A stretch of DNA of 64,000 nt from Dryococelus australis (GCA_029891345.1 CM056995.1:78803895-78867894); one strand, 5' to 3'. Shown: positions 10,928 through 24,089, counted from the first letter of the stretch. Made by a program: numbers and translations. The notes: generated from the sequence alone by a model not told the origin.

Positions 10928-11559
10928 ACAATTTAAATGTTTACGGCGGCAGCCATGTTGGTAAAAATCAACACAGACAACAGCGGTGCCATATTTTAGA
11001 GATATTGATTCGCGATGCGACGTTTCCAACAACAATCTTTAGCTACTGTTTTTAAAGTGAATATTTATTCATACAAATTACGAATTCATCATGTATGAAA
11101 ATGTAACTCTAATAAATATGCCCAGAAGATTAGAAAAAGGCAACGCAAAATTAAGGAAACCCTATTCACAGCACTGTATCAATAACAATATTAAAATTAT
11201 ACATGAGAAAATAATTTTGCTCCTGTACATGAGAAAGATATCTTAAGTAGTTTGCACAGCCACCGTCACGTCACAAGTACACACTGACAGGTGCCATTTT
11301 GTGTAATATGTTGCCATTGTTTTGCTTTTTCAAGTCACGTTGCCATCTGTGAAATAGTAATCGCATGACATTTATTTGTAAACATTGCAATATAATTCAA
11401 GTTTTCTCTCACAAATGCTTTGTAGTGGAGAAATTAAGTTGGAATTTACTATGTTTGTTCGGAATCGTAACTTAACTATATTTCTGGAATACAAAAATTC
11501 AGTGCTGCCTTTACAAGCCAAAATAGGTATTTCTGAGCAAGAGATTTCAAAAGAGGTGT
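10928..11559. other. Intronic DNA without recognised features
   Basis: The stretch between the LINE tail and the piggyBac insertion shows no domain and no TIR pair. A short GC-richer segment at 10940-11030 (GGCGGCAGCCATGTTGG) resembles promoter-proximal DNA but lacks supporting context. Confidence 0.5.
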
Positions 11560-11734
11560 TTAACCCTTTAACTACAGGAGCAGAGAGGGGAATGGGTGAC
11601 CTTGAGGCCGGGAGGCATGACCGGCCAGTCGAGCTCCCTGTACGAGCCTCTCAACGCCACAACCCACCTGATACATGATCGCCAGTTATGGCCGTGGTAT
11701 TCGCAGAAATAAACTTTTTTTTTTATTTATTTTT

Positions 11735-12180
11735 TTTCCATAGAAAACATTCAACATTTATATTACACACAATATTTTTATTTATGAATATGCACTGCAA
11801 AAATATACAGTCTAGCGGCATTTTCCCAGTTTTCTATTGCAAACATACAACATTTATACTGCACACAATAATTACATTGTTATTTATTAGTCGGCACTCC
11901 ATAAATAAACAGTTTCTGCTGTTTTTATTCAGCATTCCTTAGCAATCATACAACATTTATATTACACTCAATATTTACATTATTATTTATTAGTCAGCAT
12001 TACTGAAATATACAGTTTATGCATTTATTTCTGTTTTCATTTACAACAATACAACATTTATATTTCACACAATACTTACATTATTATTTATGAATTGCAC
12101 CACAGCATTAAATGCAGTGATTTTTCTGTTTTCCATTGCAAACGTACATTATACGTTTACATTATTATTTATGAATTGGC
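11735..12180. repeat. Tandem ~100-bp repeat inside piggyBac
   Basis: About four and a half degenerate copies of a unit near 100 bases. Each has an ACAACATTTATA start (near 11752, 11849, 11949, 12051), then a CACACAATA..TTACATTATTATTTAT segment, then TTCTGTTTTC. The array lies between the transposase end and the left TIR. It may be a spacer or a transposase-binding array, but nothing in the sequence proves either. Confidence 0.75.
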
Positions 12181-13788
12181 ACCAGGGAATATGTTTTTCG
12201 CCTTGTGGTACATAGCAAAAAATGGGAATTCACACAGTGTTTGTTTGCAGGCCTTACAGAAAATTCTTGTCTGCTTTCGTTTGCCATATTTTTTCTTGCA
12301 AACAAGGCACGTTGCGTACTTTGGTAGTTGTCCAGGACGATGTAGTCCAGCAGTCAGTCTTTATGGAACATCACTTCGTCAGCCACCCCCACTTGCTCTT
12401 CTTTTGTCAACTTTGTATTTTCCTAAAATTTTCTGAATCAAGCCCAACTGAAAATTTGCATATGGCACTTTACCCGAAGACATTTTGTACAGACAAAACG
12501 CACTGAACATGGACATATCCATTATGTGGAAAAAAGTTGCCGGTACCATTTGGTGCTTTTCCCGATACTTTGCACAGTTTTCATGATCATCTGCTGAGTG
12601 GAAAGTGGACAGCATGCAGATATCCCATATGTCACACCATTTCATTGCCAACATTAGGCCTGAGAAAGACCTGAATGTAAGTTGTCCTTTTTGAATTTTT
12701 TCTGCCATTTTTGACATGTCCTTCTGGTTATGTCGCACTGTGCCACGTGCATTAGTTGCCCTATTGTACAATCAACACAAAAGAGCAGGACTTGTATACC
12801 AAATATCACAAAATAATGTGTGCCCTTTCTGTAAATAGGGCTTAACTAGAAGTGCAATAACATCTCCACAGATGCCAAGATTGTGTTTCATAAGTTCTGT
12901 GTCACTTCTGCAATAAACGACAAAGTCCAAAAAATAATTTGTTTGAACATCACAAATAAAAATTTTTTTTATGCTAAAATGGCTTTGCTTTGCTGGGATA
13001 TACAGTTTTATTTTTAGTCGTCCTTTGAAAGGACACGTGATTAATTTACGCAAATGTTTTCAAATGGGTACAAATGTTGTTTCACACTGCGAAAGTGATC
13101 CAAAATGGGACGAAGTTTGAATAAATAAACTGATCTTTCTACAGAATTATTATCACTGAAGTGTACGAACCTTAGGATAGACAAATATCTATCACATGAA
13201 AGAAGTTGTGAAAAAAATCTGTTTTTCCAGAAGTGGATTTTTTGACCAGTACTCCAATAACGCAAACTTTTTCACCCTAGTCATAATGAGAGACATAGCT
13301 ATAAAAATTTACAATTCATTTGAGTTCAGGTCCGTCCACTCTTTCTTTGTTCTGTCCGTCAAACCTTCAGCCCTTCATGAAAAATATTTGTTTCATGGCA
13401 AATATGTCACAATTTGTTCATTTACAAACAAGGAAAACAAACTACAAAAACTGCTTGTATCGACTTCACTCTTCAGTCCCGAATCTGTGGAGGAAAACTT
13501 ATGTTGTTGTGGTGTTAGATTTCTACTCGACCAAGTCGGTTGCCTTTTTGCTTGTGGAGGCGTGATGACTTCTTCATCCTCTTCCTCGTCCTCTGATGAA
13601 TTGTCGGACAATCCTGGGTCTGGTGCTGTTGAAGGGTCTGAAGGAATTAATGGGCCTGCAGATGTTGATGGTTGTTCAGAAGCAGTTCCTGGTAATGATT
13701 CATTGTCTGATTCATCACTATTGATCTCGAAGTCACTGTCTAACAGCAGCTGCAAGACTTCTTCGGTTGTGTAGAACTGTTTGCTCAT
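12180..13788 (-). pseudogene. piggyBac transposase, broken
   Basis: The N-terminus starts MSKQFYTTEEVLQLLLDSD (ATG at 13788) and runs into an acidic Ser/Glu-rich stretch (SDNSSEDEEEDEEV). The middle part (13265-13041) has LSILRFVHFSDNN. The catalytic core (13053-12772) has YFLDFVVYCRSDTE and HTLFCDIWYTSPALL, the two Asp-bearing motifs of the piggyBac fold. NARGTVRHNQKDM follows near 12750 and CDIWDICMLSTFHS near 12600, where the third acidic residue is expected. A Cys-rich tail (CLVCKKKYGKRKQ, CKACKQTLC; about 12200-12325) is the usual C-terminal zinc-binding domain. Frames change between the N-terminal, middle, core and tail pieces, and one stop lies at about 12772, so about four breaks. A dead transposase; a PGBD4-like relative. 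Confidence 0.88.
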
Positions 13789-13974
13789 TTTATAAAAAAT
13801 ATACAACTAACAACATAACAAAACAACAGGGATGCTACTTAAAAACCACGAACAGTTTTCCATTATAATAAAAAAAAGTCAACTTGCACTATACTGGCAT
13901 GTTTACATCTCGGTAGCCAAACACAGAGGTAAAAGGGTGAAATAATGTTAATCCCACATAGACAGCACCAAGGT

Positions 13975-14135
13975 CGGCTTCCACTGCAGTTTACCGTAGC
14001 AGAGTAAAGAGGAGGAGTGGGCTGGACTGCTAGAGCAGTCCACCGGTGGGAAGGTCCCATTGCCGGCCGACTTCTACAGCAGTCCACCGTCTGCTTGGCC
14101 CGATCATGTCCGACTTCTACAGGAGTCAACCGTGG
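13975..14135. repeat. Subterminal repeats at the piggyBac right end
   Basis: Four variants of CCGACTTCTACAGCAGTCCA occur within 160 bases of the right tip (near 13976, 14028, 14064 and 14110). Some carry an inner palindrome (CTGCTAGAGCAG). Subterminal repeats of this kind are known transposase-binding sites in piggyBac relatives; that role is inferred here. Confidence 0.65.
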
Positions 14136-14147
14136 TTAAAGGGTTAA

Positions 14148-15040
14148 ATACTGTTTTTATTTTTTATTTTAGTTAAACTTGACAAATACCTAACATAGGC
14201 CTATCAATATGTTCAAAATTGGCACATGATGCATTCCTGCACATTGGGCATACCCCGATTTCACCCCATCTCCAAGCAGCAGCGCTTATATATGCACATC
14301 ATGTACAATAATCATGTGCCTACAGGGTCCAGTAGCGCAACTACAGACAAGTGGTTAATAAATAAATTGTATTGTTCACTCAAAACCATCATGTGGTCGC
14401 CCTTAACCCTAACGTAGAAACTGTACTGTTCGACGAACCGTCGACAGCGTGCCCAAAGATCAACCAGCTCTATGAGTCGCTACAAGGGAGCAGCACCATT
14501 GCCAGTGGAACGTCACAACCTCCAGAGCCTCGTGCAGAGGCGATAGAACTGTAAACACGTCCACCACAGGTGATAAGAAACGGGTTACGCTGGCCTAGCA
14601 CTCAAAGTTTCACCAGCCTCGGGGAGATGCTAGCCAACACCACACCCCTCTGAAAGCCACCAATCTGAGGTTTTCAATATATAAGTAAGTGCTCTTCCAG
14701 GACTCAGGGCAGTTCGTCAGCCATCCAACTTGCATACGGCTGAGGGTAAAGGAAGGGGTAAGTGGCAGCCACCCTAACTCCCAGTATGTGAAGACCGGAG
14801 CAATGCTCTGCAAGAGTTCTGACCATTTGACCATCACAGACGTGCAACCAAGGCCTTGTGGAATGTCTCCATGGAACCTCTCTTTCTCTCAGTCTGCAAA
14901 GACCAGAGGTAATGTTTACAGAGACACCAATAGGCTCTTTTTTGGCACGGTTCCAAGTGTGACTACAGAAGGAAGCAGTTGGGCAGAGTCTACTGCTACT
15001 GAGCCATGATGCCTGTCAACAAGCTCCAGAGAGGTATCGA
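14148..15040. other. Unassigned DNA between piggyBac and Gypsy
   Basis: Short frames occur on both strands (for example 14372-14554 and 14689-15009 on plus), but none shows a recognised domain. Composition becomes GC-richer after 14400, like the Gypsy body that follows, so part of it may belong to that element's 5' flank or promoter region. Confidence 0.35.
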
Positions 15041-18000
15041 AGTACGTCCTCCTGTCTCCCATACATTCCGTGATAGCAGGTCACATAGGAGTCCCTTCTG
15101 GACCCACCATAATTAAATAATTATCTAGTGCTGGTAATTGTGGTTCATTCAGAACGCACCCCCTCTACTAGCAACATTTGCTTAGTAATATTTTACGTTT
15201 TATAAACTCACTTTTTAGTAGGTCGTCTTCGCCTACTGTAAATTCAGAACGTTAACATTAGTTAGATTTTTACCAGGAGATAGCTACGCTTCACTGCTTT
15301 TCCTATTTACGTAATATTAAAATTACGTACTGTAATCTAAATTAGCGAGTTCTACTTATTTATTCTAAGTGTGCCCTATTTTGTCTCCCCCTTTCTATGT
15401 TTATATATTTTGAACTAACTCAAGTGGCATTAATATCTCAACGTTCAATCCTAGCCGCAATAGTCAAACTGGTATCCACGTGAACCGCCATAACGGCAGA
15501 CACACGCATACTAAGAGACTAAATCAGTTTCTCCCCAAGTGTAGATCGTCTGCGAACCCCAAAAACACCTCTTAGGAACTCTGCAACCCCTAAGAGCTGC
15601 GAACAGCCTGGGTACTTGGTTCGTCTCCCAGCTTCAACACGGTCGGACGAGAATCTTAAGTACTCCAGCCTGATCAAACTCTTGAGGTTCACTCACCCAG
15701 AGATTTGGACATTTATTGCACTCCTAGTCAGTTCCAACTTGCAAAGGCTGGACTAGGGGACACAGGTAACCGCCCCGTTTTTGGAGGTGCTTCACAGCAC
15801 CTTTACTTGTGTTCCTTGTCATCTAAATGCCTTACGCCACTATGAGTAAAATAAGGCATTAAGCGCCCCAATCAGAGTATTATTATTATTAGCATGAGCA
15901 GAGAGTACTGATACCAACTGTGAACCCCCCTTAACTGAGGAAGAACCTGTTAATTAATTTTGACTCCATTCTAGGCCAACACTTAGAGTATATCCCCTGT
16001 GTCAAGCCATTGTAAAGTATGGCGACAGTTTGTTAGGCTTAGACTGGCCATGACATAATATAGAGGTTTCAAACACGCCCCCTAAAGAGATAGTCATGAA
16101 GTCCCGCCTGCCAATGCTCAAACTCCGTCTCCGGCGAGTACTTCACAGTTGACCTGTATGGTATGAACACCCTCTGGTAAGATACTTTACCTGCGTTTAC
16201 CACAACAAGGACATTGGCATCCTAAGGCTCTGACTTCGTACATACACGTATTCAGACTCATCCTACCATCCACCGAGGCCGGGAAGATAACACACCAGAC
16301 AATTCCGTCTAGGCACCTAACTTCCATATTACACGTGAAGCTGGTTTCACGGATTTTGATGGCCCTAACAGTAAGAAAACCCAAAGCCCCGTATCGAGAA
16401 TCCTACCAAATTAAACTTACTTTAGGGAAATTCTTTCCTTCTCATGTCACTACCGTTAAAACTACGAAAACTAAGCTGTAACTATACTAAAATATGGGAA
16501 GTACCCAGACCTAGCCATCATTTATTGTACGTTCCTTAAGGTTAATGACACTTATTTTCACCCAAAAGGAGAAGGGAAAGGTCCCCTGGTTTTAGCATAC
16601 AGGGACTATTATCCAGTGAGGAAACCAAACATCAACATAAAGTTTAATGAGGTTGGTTTTCTTTGGGTGACTAATATGTTAAGTCCACATCTACAGAATG
16701 TTCGCATCTATAGGATTTTTATGTCAGTCCCCTGAAATTCGATTAATAGAGTTTCCACTGTATACGTCGCAAAATGTAGATGTATAAACGTATTTTCCCC
16801 TCCGAAAGTGAGGAGAGCTGTGTGCACAACGTGACACACAATGCTTCTATGCTTCTCCCGAAACTCAAAAACTTACTACACTACAGTTTCCTAAACCACA
16901 AATCATTGATGAGCTCATAGACCAGGCGAAATAAATCAAACGGTATTACAAGGCGTAGGCTTGCTAAACAAGCCAAGTCCTGTAAGGTCGTCCAGAGCAA
17001 TAAGCCACCCAAGTGCACTGTCAATACTTACTCACCCCATCCCCGCAACTCCGCACACCCACAGTGTTGGTTGTGCCCAGGCCAGCACGTTCACAAGGAC
17101 TGCCCGCGCTGGCAGACAGATCAGGGACAAGTGAGGGAAGGAAGGTACATGCGGGCCCCAAACACGCCGCAGCGCAAAACAGAGATTAAGGGACCCAACC
17201 AAGAGGGAAAAGGTGTGGTCGGGATGCGAGCCAGGTATCCACTCCCGGTAACAATGGGCCCATCCACTTCCAAAATCTAAATAAATCCGACGAGGAGAGT
17301 GAACCACCGGAAGCTCCGCACATAGGAGTGGAGATCAACGAAGATAAATACCTCGCCCTTCATGATTCTGCAGCCACAGGCAACTTTGTCCGAAGTGATG
17401 TGATGAATGCGGAACAAAGGGACTAGCTCCACACACAAACTCACCTTGTCAGGATGGCACAACACCACCCACCTTGTCAGGATGGCACAACACCACCACA
17501 CCCTCAAGGTCGATGGTGGAAGGACATTAACCATGGGGATTTTCCATCACACACACCCAGCTATATTCATGGTGTCTCCAGATTATCGCAGAAACAGTGA
17601 TTCTGGAGCATCCATGGCTAAGCCAACAGAGCAGTGTGTGATGGACCACGGCAATCAGTGTGTGTATATTGAGGATAAGAACAAAATCTCCATCCACTGG
17701 AACACAGCCCCGAAGCAGTTATAGCAGCTCCGATAATTCCTGATAATATATACCACCACACAAATCCACAGAAATTTTCCGAGCTCAGGCAAATCCTCTA
17801 CGACCATGCAGGCGTTTTTAGCCAAGCTGAAGTATTAGGCCAGACGCATAGTATCCAACAAGAAATTTGGCCAAACACTGACGTCCCCGTATATGACAGA
17901 CCCTACCACGTGTCCACCAGGAGGTGACACTTAATAATGTCTCAAGCGCAGGAGATGAAGGAACAGGGAATCGTGGAGCCATCCAAATCACCCTACAACT

Positions 18001-21000
18001 AAAGAATCGTGCTCGTTCCACAGAAGGACAGTTATGGTTTTGTATCAATTACAAAGACCTTAACGATGTCTCCCTCCCAATTGCCCCTCCTGCAATAAAT
18101 CTCAGTAATACTCTCCAAGGCATACGAGAAGCTGCGATCTTCAGCACACTCAACATGCAATCAGGGTACTAGCAGATCGCAGTTCACCCAGACAGCCAGA
18201 AGTATACAGCTTTCACAACTCTGGAAAGCGAAACCGCTCAGTTAAAAGTGAAGCCATTCAGGCTGAAGAATGCACCAGCCACCTTTCACAGGCTTATGTC
18301 GACCAAGATGTTGACGGGATTTGTAGGGTAGTTTTGTTTCACATATTTGGACGATATTATTATATACACAAAACTTGGGATGAACACTGCGGCCACCTCT
18401 AACACCTGCAAATTATCCAGTGTCACTTTGATAAGACTACAATAGATTACCTCGGCCACAACGTCATTCCCCAAGGGTAACTATCTGCAGACCAACTCAA
18501 TAAGAGCTATCCAGGAAGCCGAGGAACACACCAATAAGAAACAATTGCATAGCTTCCTCGGTTTGTGCAATAGGTTGAACGATTTTGTACTCAACATTGC
18601 TCTCCAGAAGGATACCCGTTGGTGATGGGCAACGTCTTCCTAGCGCTCTAAACAAGCTTCAACATCACACAACTTCACCGACCATAGGGAGAGAACCCAC
18701 TCGTATTACAGACGGATGCCTGCCAGGATGGACTGAGTCCCGTACTGTATTAAGATGCCTCTGGTAAGTCTCAGGTAAACAAAACAGTGAGCAAGTATCA
18801 CATAAATGAACAGAAGTGCTTTGCCATGAATTGGGCAGTATGCAAGTACCACTACCACCTAGACGGCAAGCACTCCATACTCTGTATGGATAGCAAAACC
18901 CTCCAATGGCTACACGAATCCTGCAACACCAAAGCCAAGCTCGGACGGTGGGATATATTCCCGACTGAATTTGATTTCGAGGTACAACACTGCCCAAGTA
19001 AAAGCAATGACTTACCCTATGCACTATCTCGTCAGCCAAAGCTCAACGATGAAATGAAAGCAGAAGAAGAGTGGGAGAAGGTGACCCCTTCTCCAAGCCC
19101 CAAAAACCATATCAGAGTGTTACAATTGCAGCTCAGAAAGTAACATATAATGTTCCACCAACAACAGGACCCATATATCCAGCACCTCCTCCAAGAATGA
19201 CGCCAATGGTACGAAACTCGAGGACGTCTGGTCCCGCACCGGCCAACCAGGGGCCGCTTGGAAAATCTGGGTACCAACAAATCTAAGGGCAGACTCTGCA
19301 GTCATCACCACGACCACTCTCATGCTGGACACACTGGAATAATGGAGACACTATGAGATCTTGGGGAAAGGTAAATCTGGGACGGAAAAAGCCACAATGT
19401 CCGCCAGTACATTGCCAATTACGAGGCGCGCTGTCGCGGAAAGGCATATCCCGTACCTCCGCAAACAGTGTAACCCAGGCGTCTAACTACAGCATGGATG
19501 CACCTGGCAGTTGACGTGGTGAGACCTTACACATGTAGCATAAAAGGGAACAGATATTTGTTAATGGTCTTGGACCAGTTTTCTCGCTGGGTGGAAGCAT
19601 TTCCATTACCCAGCCAGGAAATGCAGGATATTCTCAAAAAACTAGAAACAGAGAAATTCCCTCGTTGGGGGTATCCACAAGCCATTATCACCCATAATGG
19701 CACCCAATTTACAAGCCAGCAATGGAGGAAGACTTGCCAGAACTGGGGAGTGAAGACTTTGACAACTCCCCCTTTCCATCCTCAAGCAAACCCCACTGAG
19801 CCGAGCAACCAGGAGTTAAAGAAGGGCCTCCGTCTCAGTGTGGGAAACGACCACCGGCATTGGGATAAGAATATCCGCTCAATCCTTTCGCCCTCCATCG
19901 AAGAGCAAATGATGCAGTCAACGCCAGCCCTAGCCAGCTCATCCTTGAGTGAACTCTCTGTCGACCAGGATACTGGCAATGGAAGAAACCACCCACCGAG
20001 ATGCCGACCCCCGAAGACGTCCGCCTGGCCGCCCTAGTCAGGACCACGAGGGCACAGACGGCCCAAGTGCAATACATAAAACGCAAGTATCCCCAACCTC
20101 ACAGATGTGTGCGCACCTTCGACATTGGCAAGACTGTACTTCTACGCAGTCACATACTAAGTAAAGTGAAAGGTCAGTTTAGCACCGGCCTAGCTAAAAA
20201 GTGGGAAGGCCTTACCACGCCGTGGGAAAACACAATCATGTGTACTGGGCAGAAGATGTCAGAGGGCACATCAGAAAGGTGACCAGAGGGTAAATGTGCC
20301 CATGTCCCGGTGGACTCCAGGACCATGAAACAGAATCCCCAGACTCCATTTTGGAAGAAGAGGAAGTGAGGGAGGACAACCCTCCTCTGCATACCAAACC
20401 GAAGGTCAAACCCTTCGTGCCAAGGGAGCACAAACCTCAGGCCAATGCTGGAGTGAGAAGCTACTAACCTCCACACTTCACACCACAGGCATATACAGGA
20501 GGCATATCTGTTTGGACACTACCTTCCTAACCCAACTTGTATATCCGGAAGACGTTGGCTCGACGTAACTAGAGAAACACCACAGCATCGGAGATATCTT
20601 GGCGAAGTCCTCTGGGCAGAGGATCCAGCCAGAGACCTCCACATCTCAGCCCCATCTCCGAGCGAGATGAACAACCCCAAGCAGTCGAAGTGGAGGACCC
20701 CCCCAAGAGCCACTGCCTCCAGCCACCACTCCGACCATTCCAACCCCGGAACGTAGAAATGGTCACACACTAAGCCAAACAGACTACCAAGATCTCACAG
20801 TCGGACGACACCGAAATGTACTAATCATGGACCCATCAGCACACAAAGGAGGATGAGCCCACTAGGAACGCCAAAGAGGGAGGAACACCATCAGAACCGC
20901 TCCCTCCGACTGCCAGCTCGGCCACAATGTCAGAGGATGTCAGTGCCAATACCTGGGCCCAGCCTCCTGTTCAGGAAAATGTGCCCAGCCGCCATGCAGA

Positions 21001-21700
21001 GGGAGGAGAACCATTACAACAACTTCCCTGACGGCCACCCAGGTCTTGACGCCAGGACATGTCGAGATCTATCCACGGATCCATCAGCCTGCACGGAAAA
21101 ATGAGCCCACCAGTCATGCTGAGGAGGAAGGAGAACTATCAGAACCGCTCCCTCTGACAGCCAACGAGGTATCAACGTTGGACGTTGAGGCCGACACCAG
21201 GATCTAGTCTCCTGCTCGGGAGGATGAGCCTACCAGCAACGCTGCAGAGGCAGAGGACCCTCAAGAGCCTCTGCCTCTGACCACCACCCAGACCGCACTA
21301 GCTCAGGAAAGTGTGGTCAAACTCGAGACTGTGATGCTGGAAGGCGCTGAGGTCACCAAAGCTTACCCTCCTGTTCGGGAGGATGTACAACACCCTATCG
21401 TCGAGGTAGAGGGCACCTAAGAGCCTCGACCTGTGTCTGCCACATCAAGACAGCCCCTCTAGGAGTAGGGGGCAACAGTTCATCCCCTGTGCCAGGGCCC
21501 GGAGCTGACCACAGCCAGGGATGAAACTGAAGAATCAAGCAGCCAGGCAACCAGGAAGATGCCTGCCCTTTGCCTACCGCAGCGCCTCTCAACCTGGTCG
21601 CTATTATGAGTCACCCTGGCGACCTACTTCTCGCTTCACGAGGTCCTACACCAAGGATGTGGCCTTGAGGAAGTGGGGTCTTCCCAGAAAGGTAAAGACT
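15040..21700 (+). mobile_element. Gypsy LTR retrotransposon fossil, long
   Basis: Parts in order: a leader motif (CAGGTCACATAGGAGTCCC near 15080) shared with other modules here; a gag zinc knuckle CWLCPGQHVHKDC (about 17063-17101); a protease trace (ALHDSAATGNF, 17356-17388); reverse transcriptase with WFCINYKDLNDV, STLNMQSGY and YLDDIII (18030-18370); RNase H (HINEQKCFAMNWAVCKYHYH through LPYALSRQ, 18800-19040); an HHDHSHAGHTG zinc-binding stretch near 19310; integrase with LAVDVVRPYTCSIKGNRYLL, AIITHNGTQF and HPQANPTE (19501-19800); and an integrase tail to about 20300. An acidic repeat region follows (20590-21450). LTR borders are not clear. It is broken in many places (well over ten) and looks old. 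It lies in the SMG7 intron, antisense to the gene. Confidence 0.85.
20590..21450 (+). repeat. Degenerate Pro/Glu-rich coding repeats after integrase
   Basis: Five or so units of roughly 120-200 bases share GAGGATGAGCC, AGAACCGCTCCCTC and GCCTCCTGTTC-like words (units near 20600, 20840, 20985, 21110, 21230 and 21370). In the best-kept stretches they read as acidic, proline-rich segments such as EDPQEPLPLTTTQT. The array is downstream of the integrase, where an extra reading frame or a long integrase tail could lie in this family. No envelope signature (signal peptide, transmembrane segment, furin site) is seen. Confidence 0.6.
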
Positions 21701-21719
21701 CTCAACTCACCACACCATC

Positions 21720-22500
21720 AAAACACCATTAACAATCTGTTATTAAGATCAGTGAACAAAATTATATAAACAGTCAAACCGCTGAACCAATAACCAGTAT
21801 AATTAAAAGACAGACTGTGTAAATTACAGTATCATGTAACCACGTAGTAAACAGTGACAGTGGTACGTAACAACCAACATATAACATTTTGGATGCTATT
21901 CGTACAGTGCCAAAACTACAAGAACAAACTATTGAACAAAATTCTCAAAGTAACAAGAAATAAAGGTCCATGCCTGTGATAAAATGGACTTTCGCAAGAA
22001 AGATAAATAATGTTATTGTAAATATCTTTCGAGTGCCATATTATAAGTGTTTTGCTAAAACTTTTTATGCATTTTTTTTTCTTACCAGTGTTGATATGTG
22101 TATTTATAGTTAACGGGGAACATGGGTTTTTAATATTATGTAGGTGGTTCAAGCATAATTTAGTAAGTTTATTAATTTTCATTGACTCGTACTTGTAAAT
22201 AGTAGGTTAAATATATAGAGGTTGGCCTAGGTGAAATAGGGTCTAGAGTCAAACACCCATTAGTATTATGTCACACGTAATCCTAACTGCCCTGTGACAC
22301 ATAGGAGGCTCTAAGACGAGGCCGCTTTTCCCATGCCCTCAGTACCACAGAAGGTAACAGCTAATAGACGTTGACACACCTCTAACAAATGAGGATTGTA
22401 AATACACCAGTGTTGATATTTTGTGATCGCATATAAATTGTCTTTTGCAGAAATCAATCTTAACTAGTTACATGTATAGTAAGTAACCATAGCCCTCAGC
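21720..22500. other. AT-rich DNA without recognised features
   Basis: AT-rich stretch after the Gypsy body. A CAAACACCCATTAG word near 22240 resembles the start of the LTR reading-frame segment elsewhere (CTACACACCCATTAG at about 5392 and 38584), but the match does not continue. Confidence 0.4.
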
Positions 22501-22509
22501 TGAGCCAAG

Positions 22510-23466
22510 CTTGTGAGCAAGCATCATAAAAAAAACAAAGGAACGTATGCACTTCATGCGTTCCTGTGGGCACTATCGTATGACACAGTTCCTTCCTGGG
22601 ATCAAAGAACTCATCAGCCCACCGCTCGTTCTACAAGCCAGCCACCAAAGTAAGAAAGAGACAGCACTACACTCCATACAGCTGCCACTTGACGCCACAT
22701 CACAGGCAGCAGATAAGCACCAGTCGCACGCCATATCACAGAGAGCGTGCAGAGAAGGGAGCACTACAGAAGCCCAACTCACTCTCTTGAGAGGGTCAAC
22801 GGTTCTACATTACCCCGAAATAGAGAACATATTTTTCTTGTCCAGATGATTCTACTTCGCAACGGTAGGGGGAGGGGCGATTGACATGTGACGTACTTTC
22901 TTATATTACTACAAGCTCGACTTTGCCTCATCTGAACATACCTGCACTTCACTAAGACAGGGTAAGAACAAGTGTTGGTCACATGCCTACAGGATAAGCC
23001 CTTGCAAATACAGAGTATTATAACAGACACATCCGTCCAGCTTTTACTGTCCACTCCACACTTTCAAATCAGATGTCCTGTCAACCTACCCGAAGGGAAA
23101 TTTTATTATCGGCCGAGCAGTCAAGCTCGCCACCCAAGGTCACATAGTTCTACGGCGCACCAAGGGCTGGCACCACACGTATAAATACTGATACGGGCCG
23201 CCTCATCAGAAAATCTCAGCAGCAGATGCAATTAACAGATGACACTAGCAGACAGCTCGCGGGGTGGCGCTCATTACCCCCCACCTTGCACACCTAAGAG
23301 GGCACACGGACAAGGAGTATATAACTCCGTGCACTGCCCACAAATCATCAGTTCGTCTTGTTCATTGCACTGAACTGTGTTGGAAGGAACTAACTCATCA
23401 TCAATTCTTCTACCGCGCTTAATAGTGTCAGAAGAAGTCACCAGGTCCTCGCACCCCATCAGAAGG
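22510..23466 (+). mobile_element. LTR-like promoter module fragment (fossil)
   Basis: GC-richer segment with two TATA-like motifs (GTATAAATACTG near 23180 and GTATATAACTCC near 23318), each followed by a leader. It ends in an AGAAGGTA site at about 23466, after which fold-back repeat sequence begins. The plan is that of the modules at 32.1-32.9 and 55.8-56.7 kb, in the opposite orientation. Short frames inside show no domain. I infer the U3/leader part of an LTR. Confidence 0.35.
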
Positions 23467-23467
23467 T

Positions 23468-23760
23468 ATTAATATTTGAAATTTTTTGTATGTGAACTTT
23501 GATCTTGGGCTAAGTTTCATTCGGGCACGATAAAAAATTCATTTGGAGGTTTAAATTATAATTTTTCCAAACTGCCACACCCCCTGAATAAGAATATAAC
23601 ATTTATTTCCCTTAAAAAGTTATTACTTTGAATAATATAAGCCCCTAAAGCTACGAAGTGGGAAAAACACAACCTCAAAATTACATTAAGTTGGTAACAC
23701 TGCCAAAGTTAAAATGTGTGAATCGCTGTAACACCCCAAATAGCTTATGGGGTGCTGTGG
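23468..23760 (+). repeat. Partial extra copy of the fold-back arm
   Basis: 23468-23560 repeats, in the same orientation, the outer part of the right fold-back arm at 24596-24680 (shared words TATTAATATTTGAAATTTT, GTATGTGAACTTTG, GGGCTAAGTTT). 23695-23755 resembles its inner part (CTGCCAAAGTTAAAATG; ACACCCCAAATAGC). So a third, more diverged arm lies next to the palindrome. Confidence 0.7.
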
Positions 23761-24089
23761 CATGAACATAAATGAAACACCATATAAATTAGAAACAATT
23801 TATTTAACTGCATAGTATTACAAATCGAAACATTAAATTAAGGCTGACACGTAACCCCAACATGTCCAAGGATATGCATATTACCAGTAGTGCCAACCAA
23901 CTTTCGGTATAACCAAATCTGACCACCATTCTCCATCTTAACCCTCTTACGAGAGAACAGTACAGGTGTTGAGTACATGCTAATAACAGCAGTCCAATTC
24001 ACAACATTTTCGTGAACTGGTAGTCTTCCAACAAATAATATTACGAGAATCAATATCCCCCAAATCCTGAACTTTAGGGTCCTTTGCAT

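Larger units (their letters stand above)
11564..14143 (-). mobile_element. piggyBac-family DNA transposon, full-length ends
   Basis: TTAA lies on both sides (11560-11563 and 14144-14147), the piggyBac target duplication. The ends read CCCTTTAACTAC at the left and, inversely, CCCTTTAACCAC at the right: inverted repeats starting with CCC as in piggyBac. A transposase relic fills 12180-13788 on the minus strand. Tandem repeats lie behind the transposase end (11735-12180) and near the right tip (13975-14135). The element is 2580 bases, a normal length for piggyBac. Both ends are intact, so it came in whole and decayed in place; its transposase is broken. Confidence 0.93.

Noticed and set aside
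10769-11055. ORFs of 88 residues on both strands
   Set aside because: They run through the TA/TG repeats of the LINE 3' end and have no coding character.
16741-16762. GTTTCCACTG followed by TA as a pogo-type right end
   Set aside because: No matching left end was found and the surrounding DNA appears to belong to the Gypsy fossil; chance is likely.
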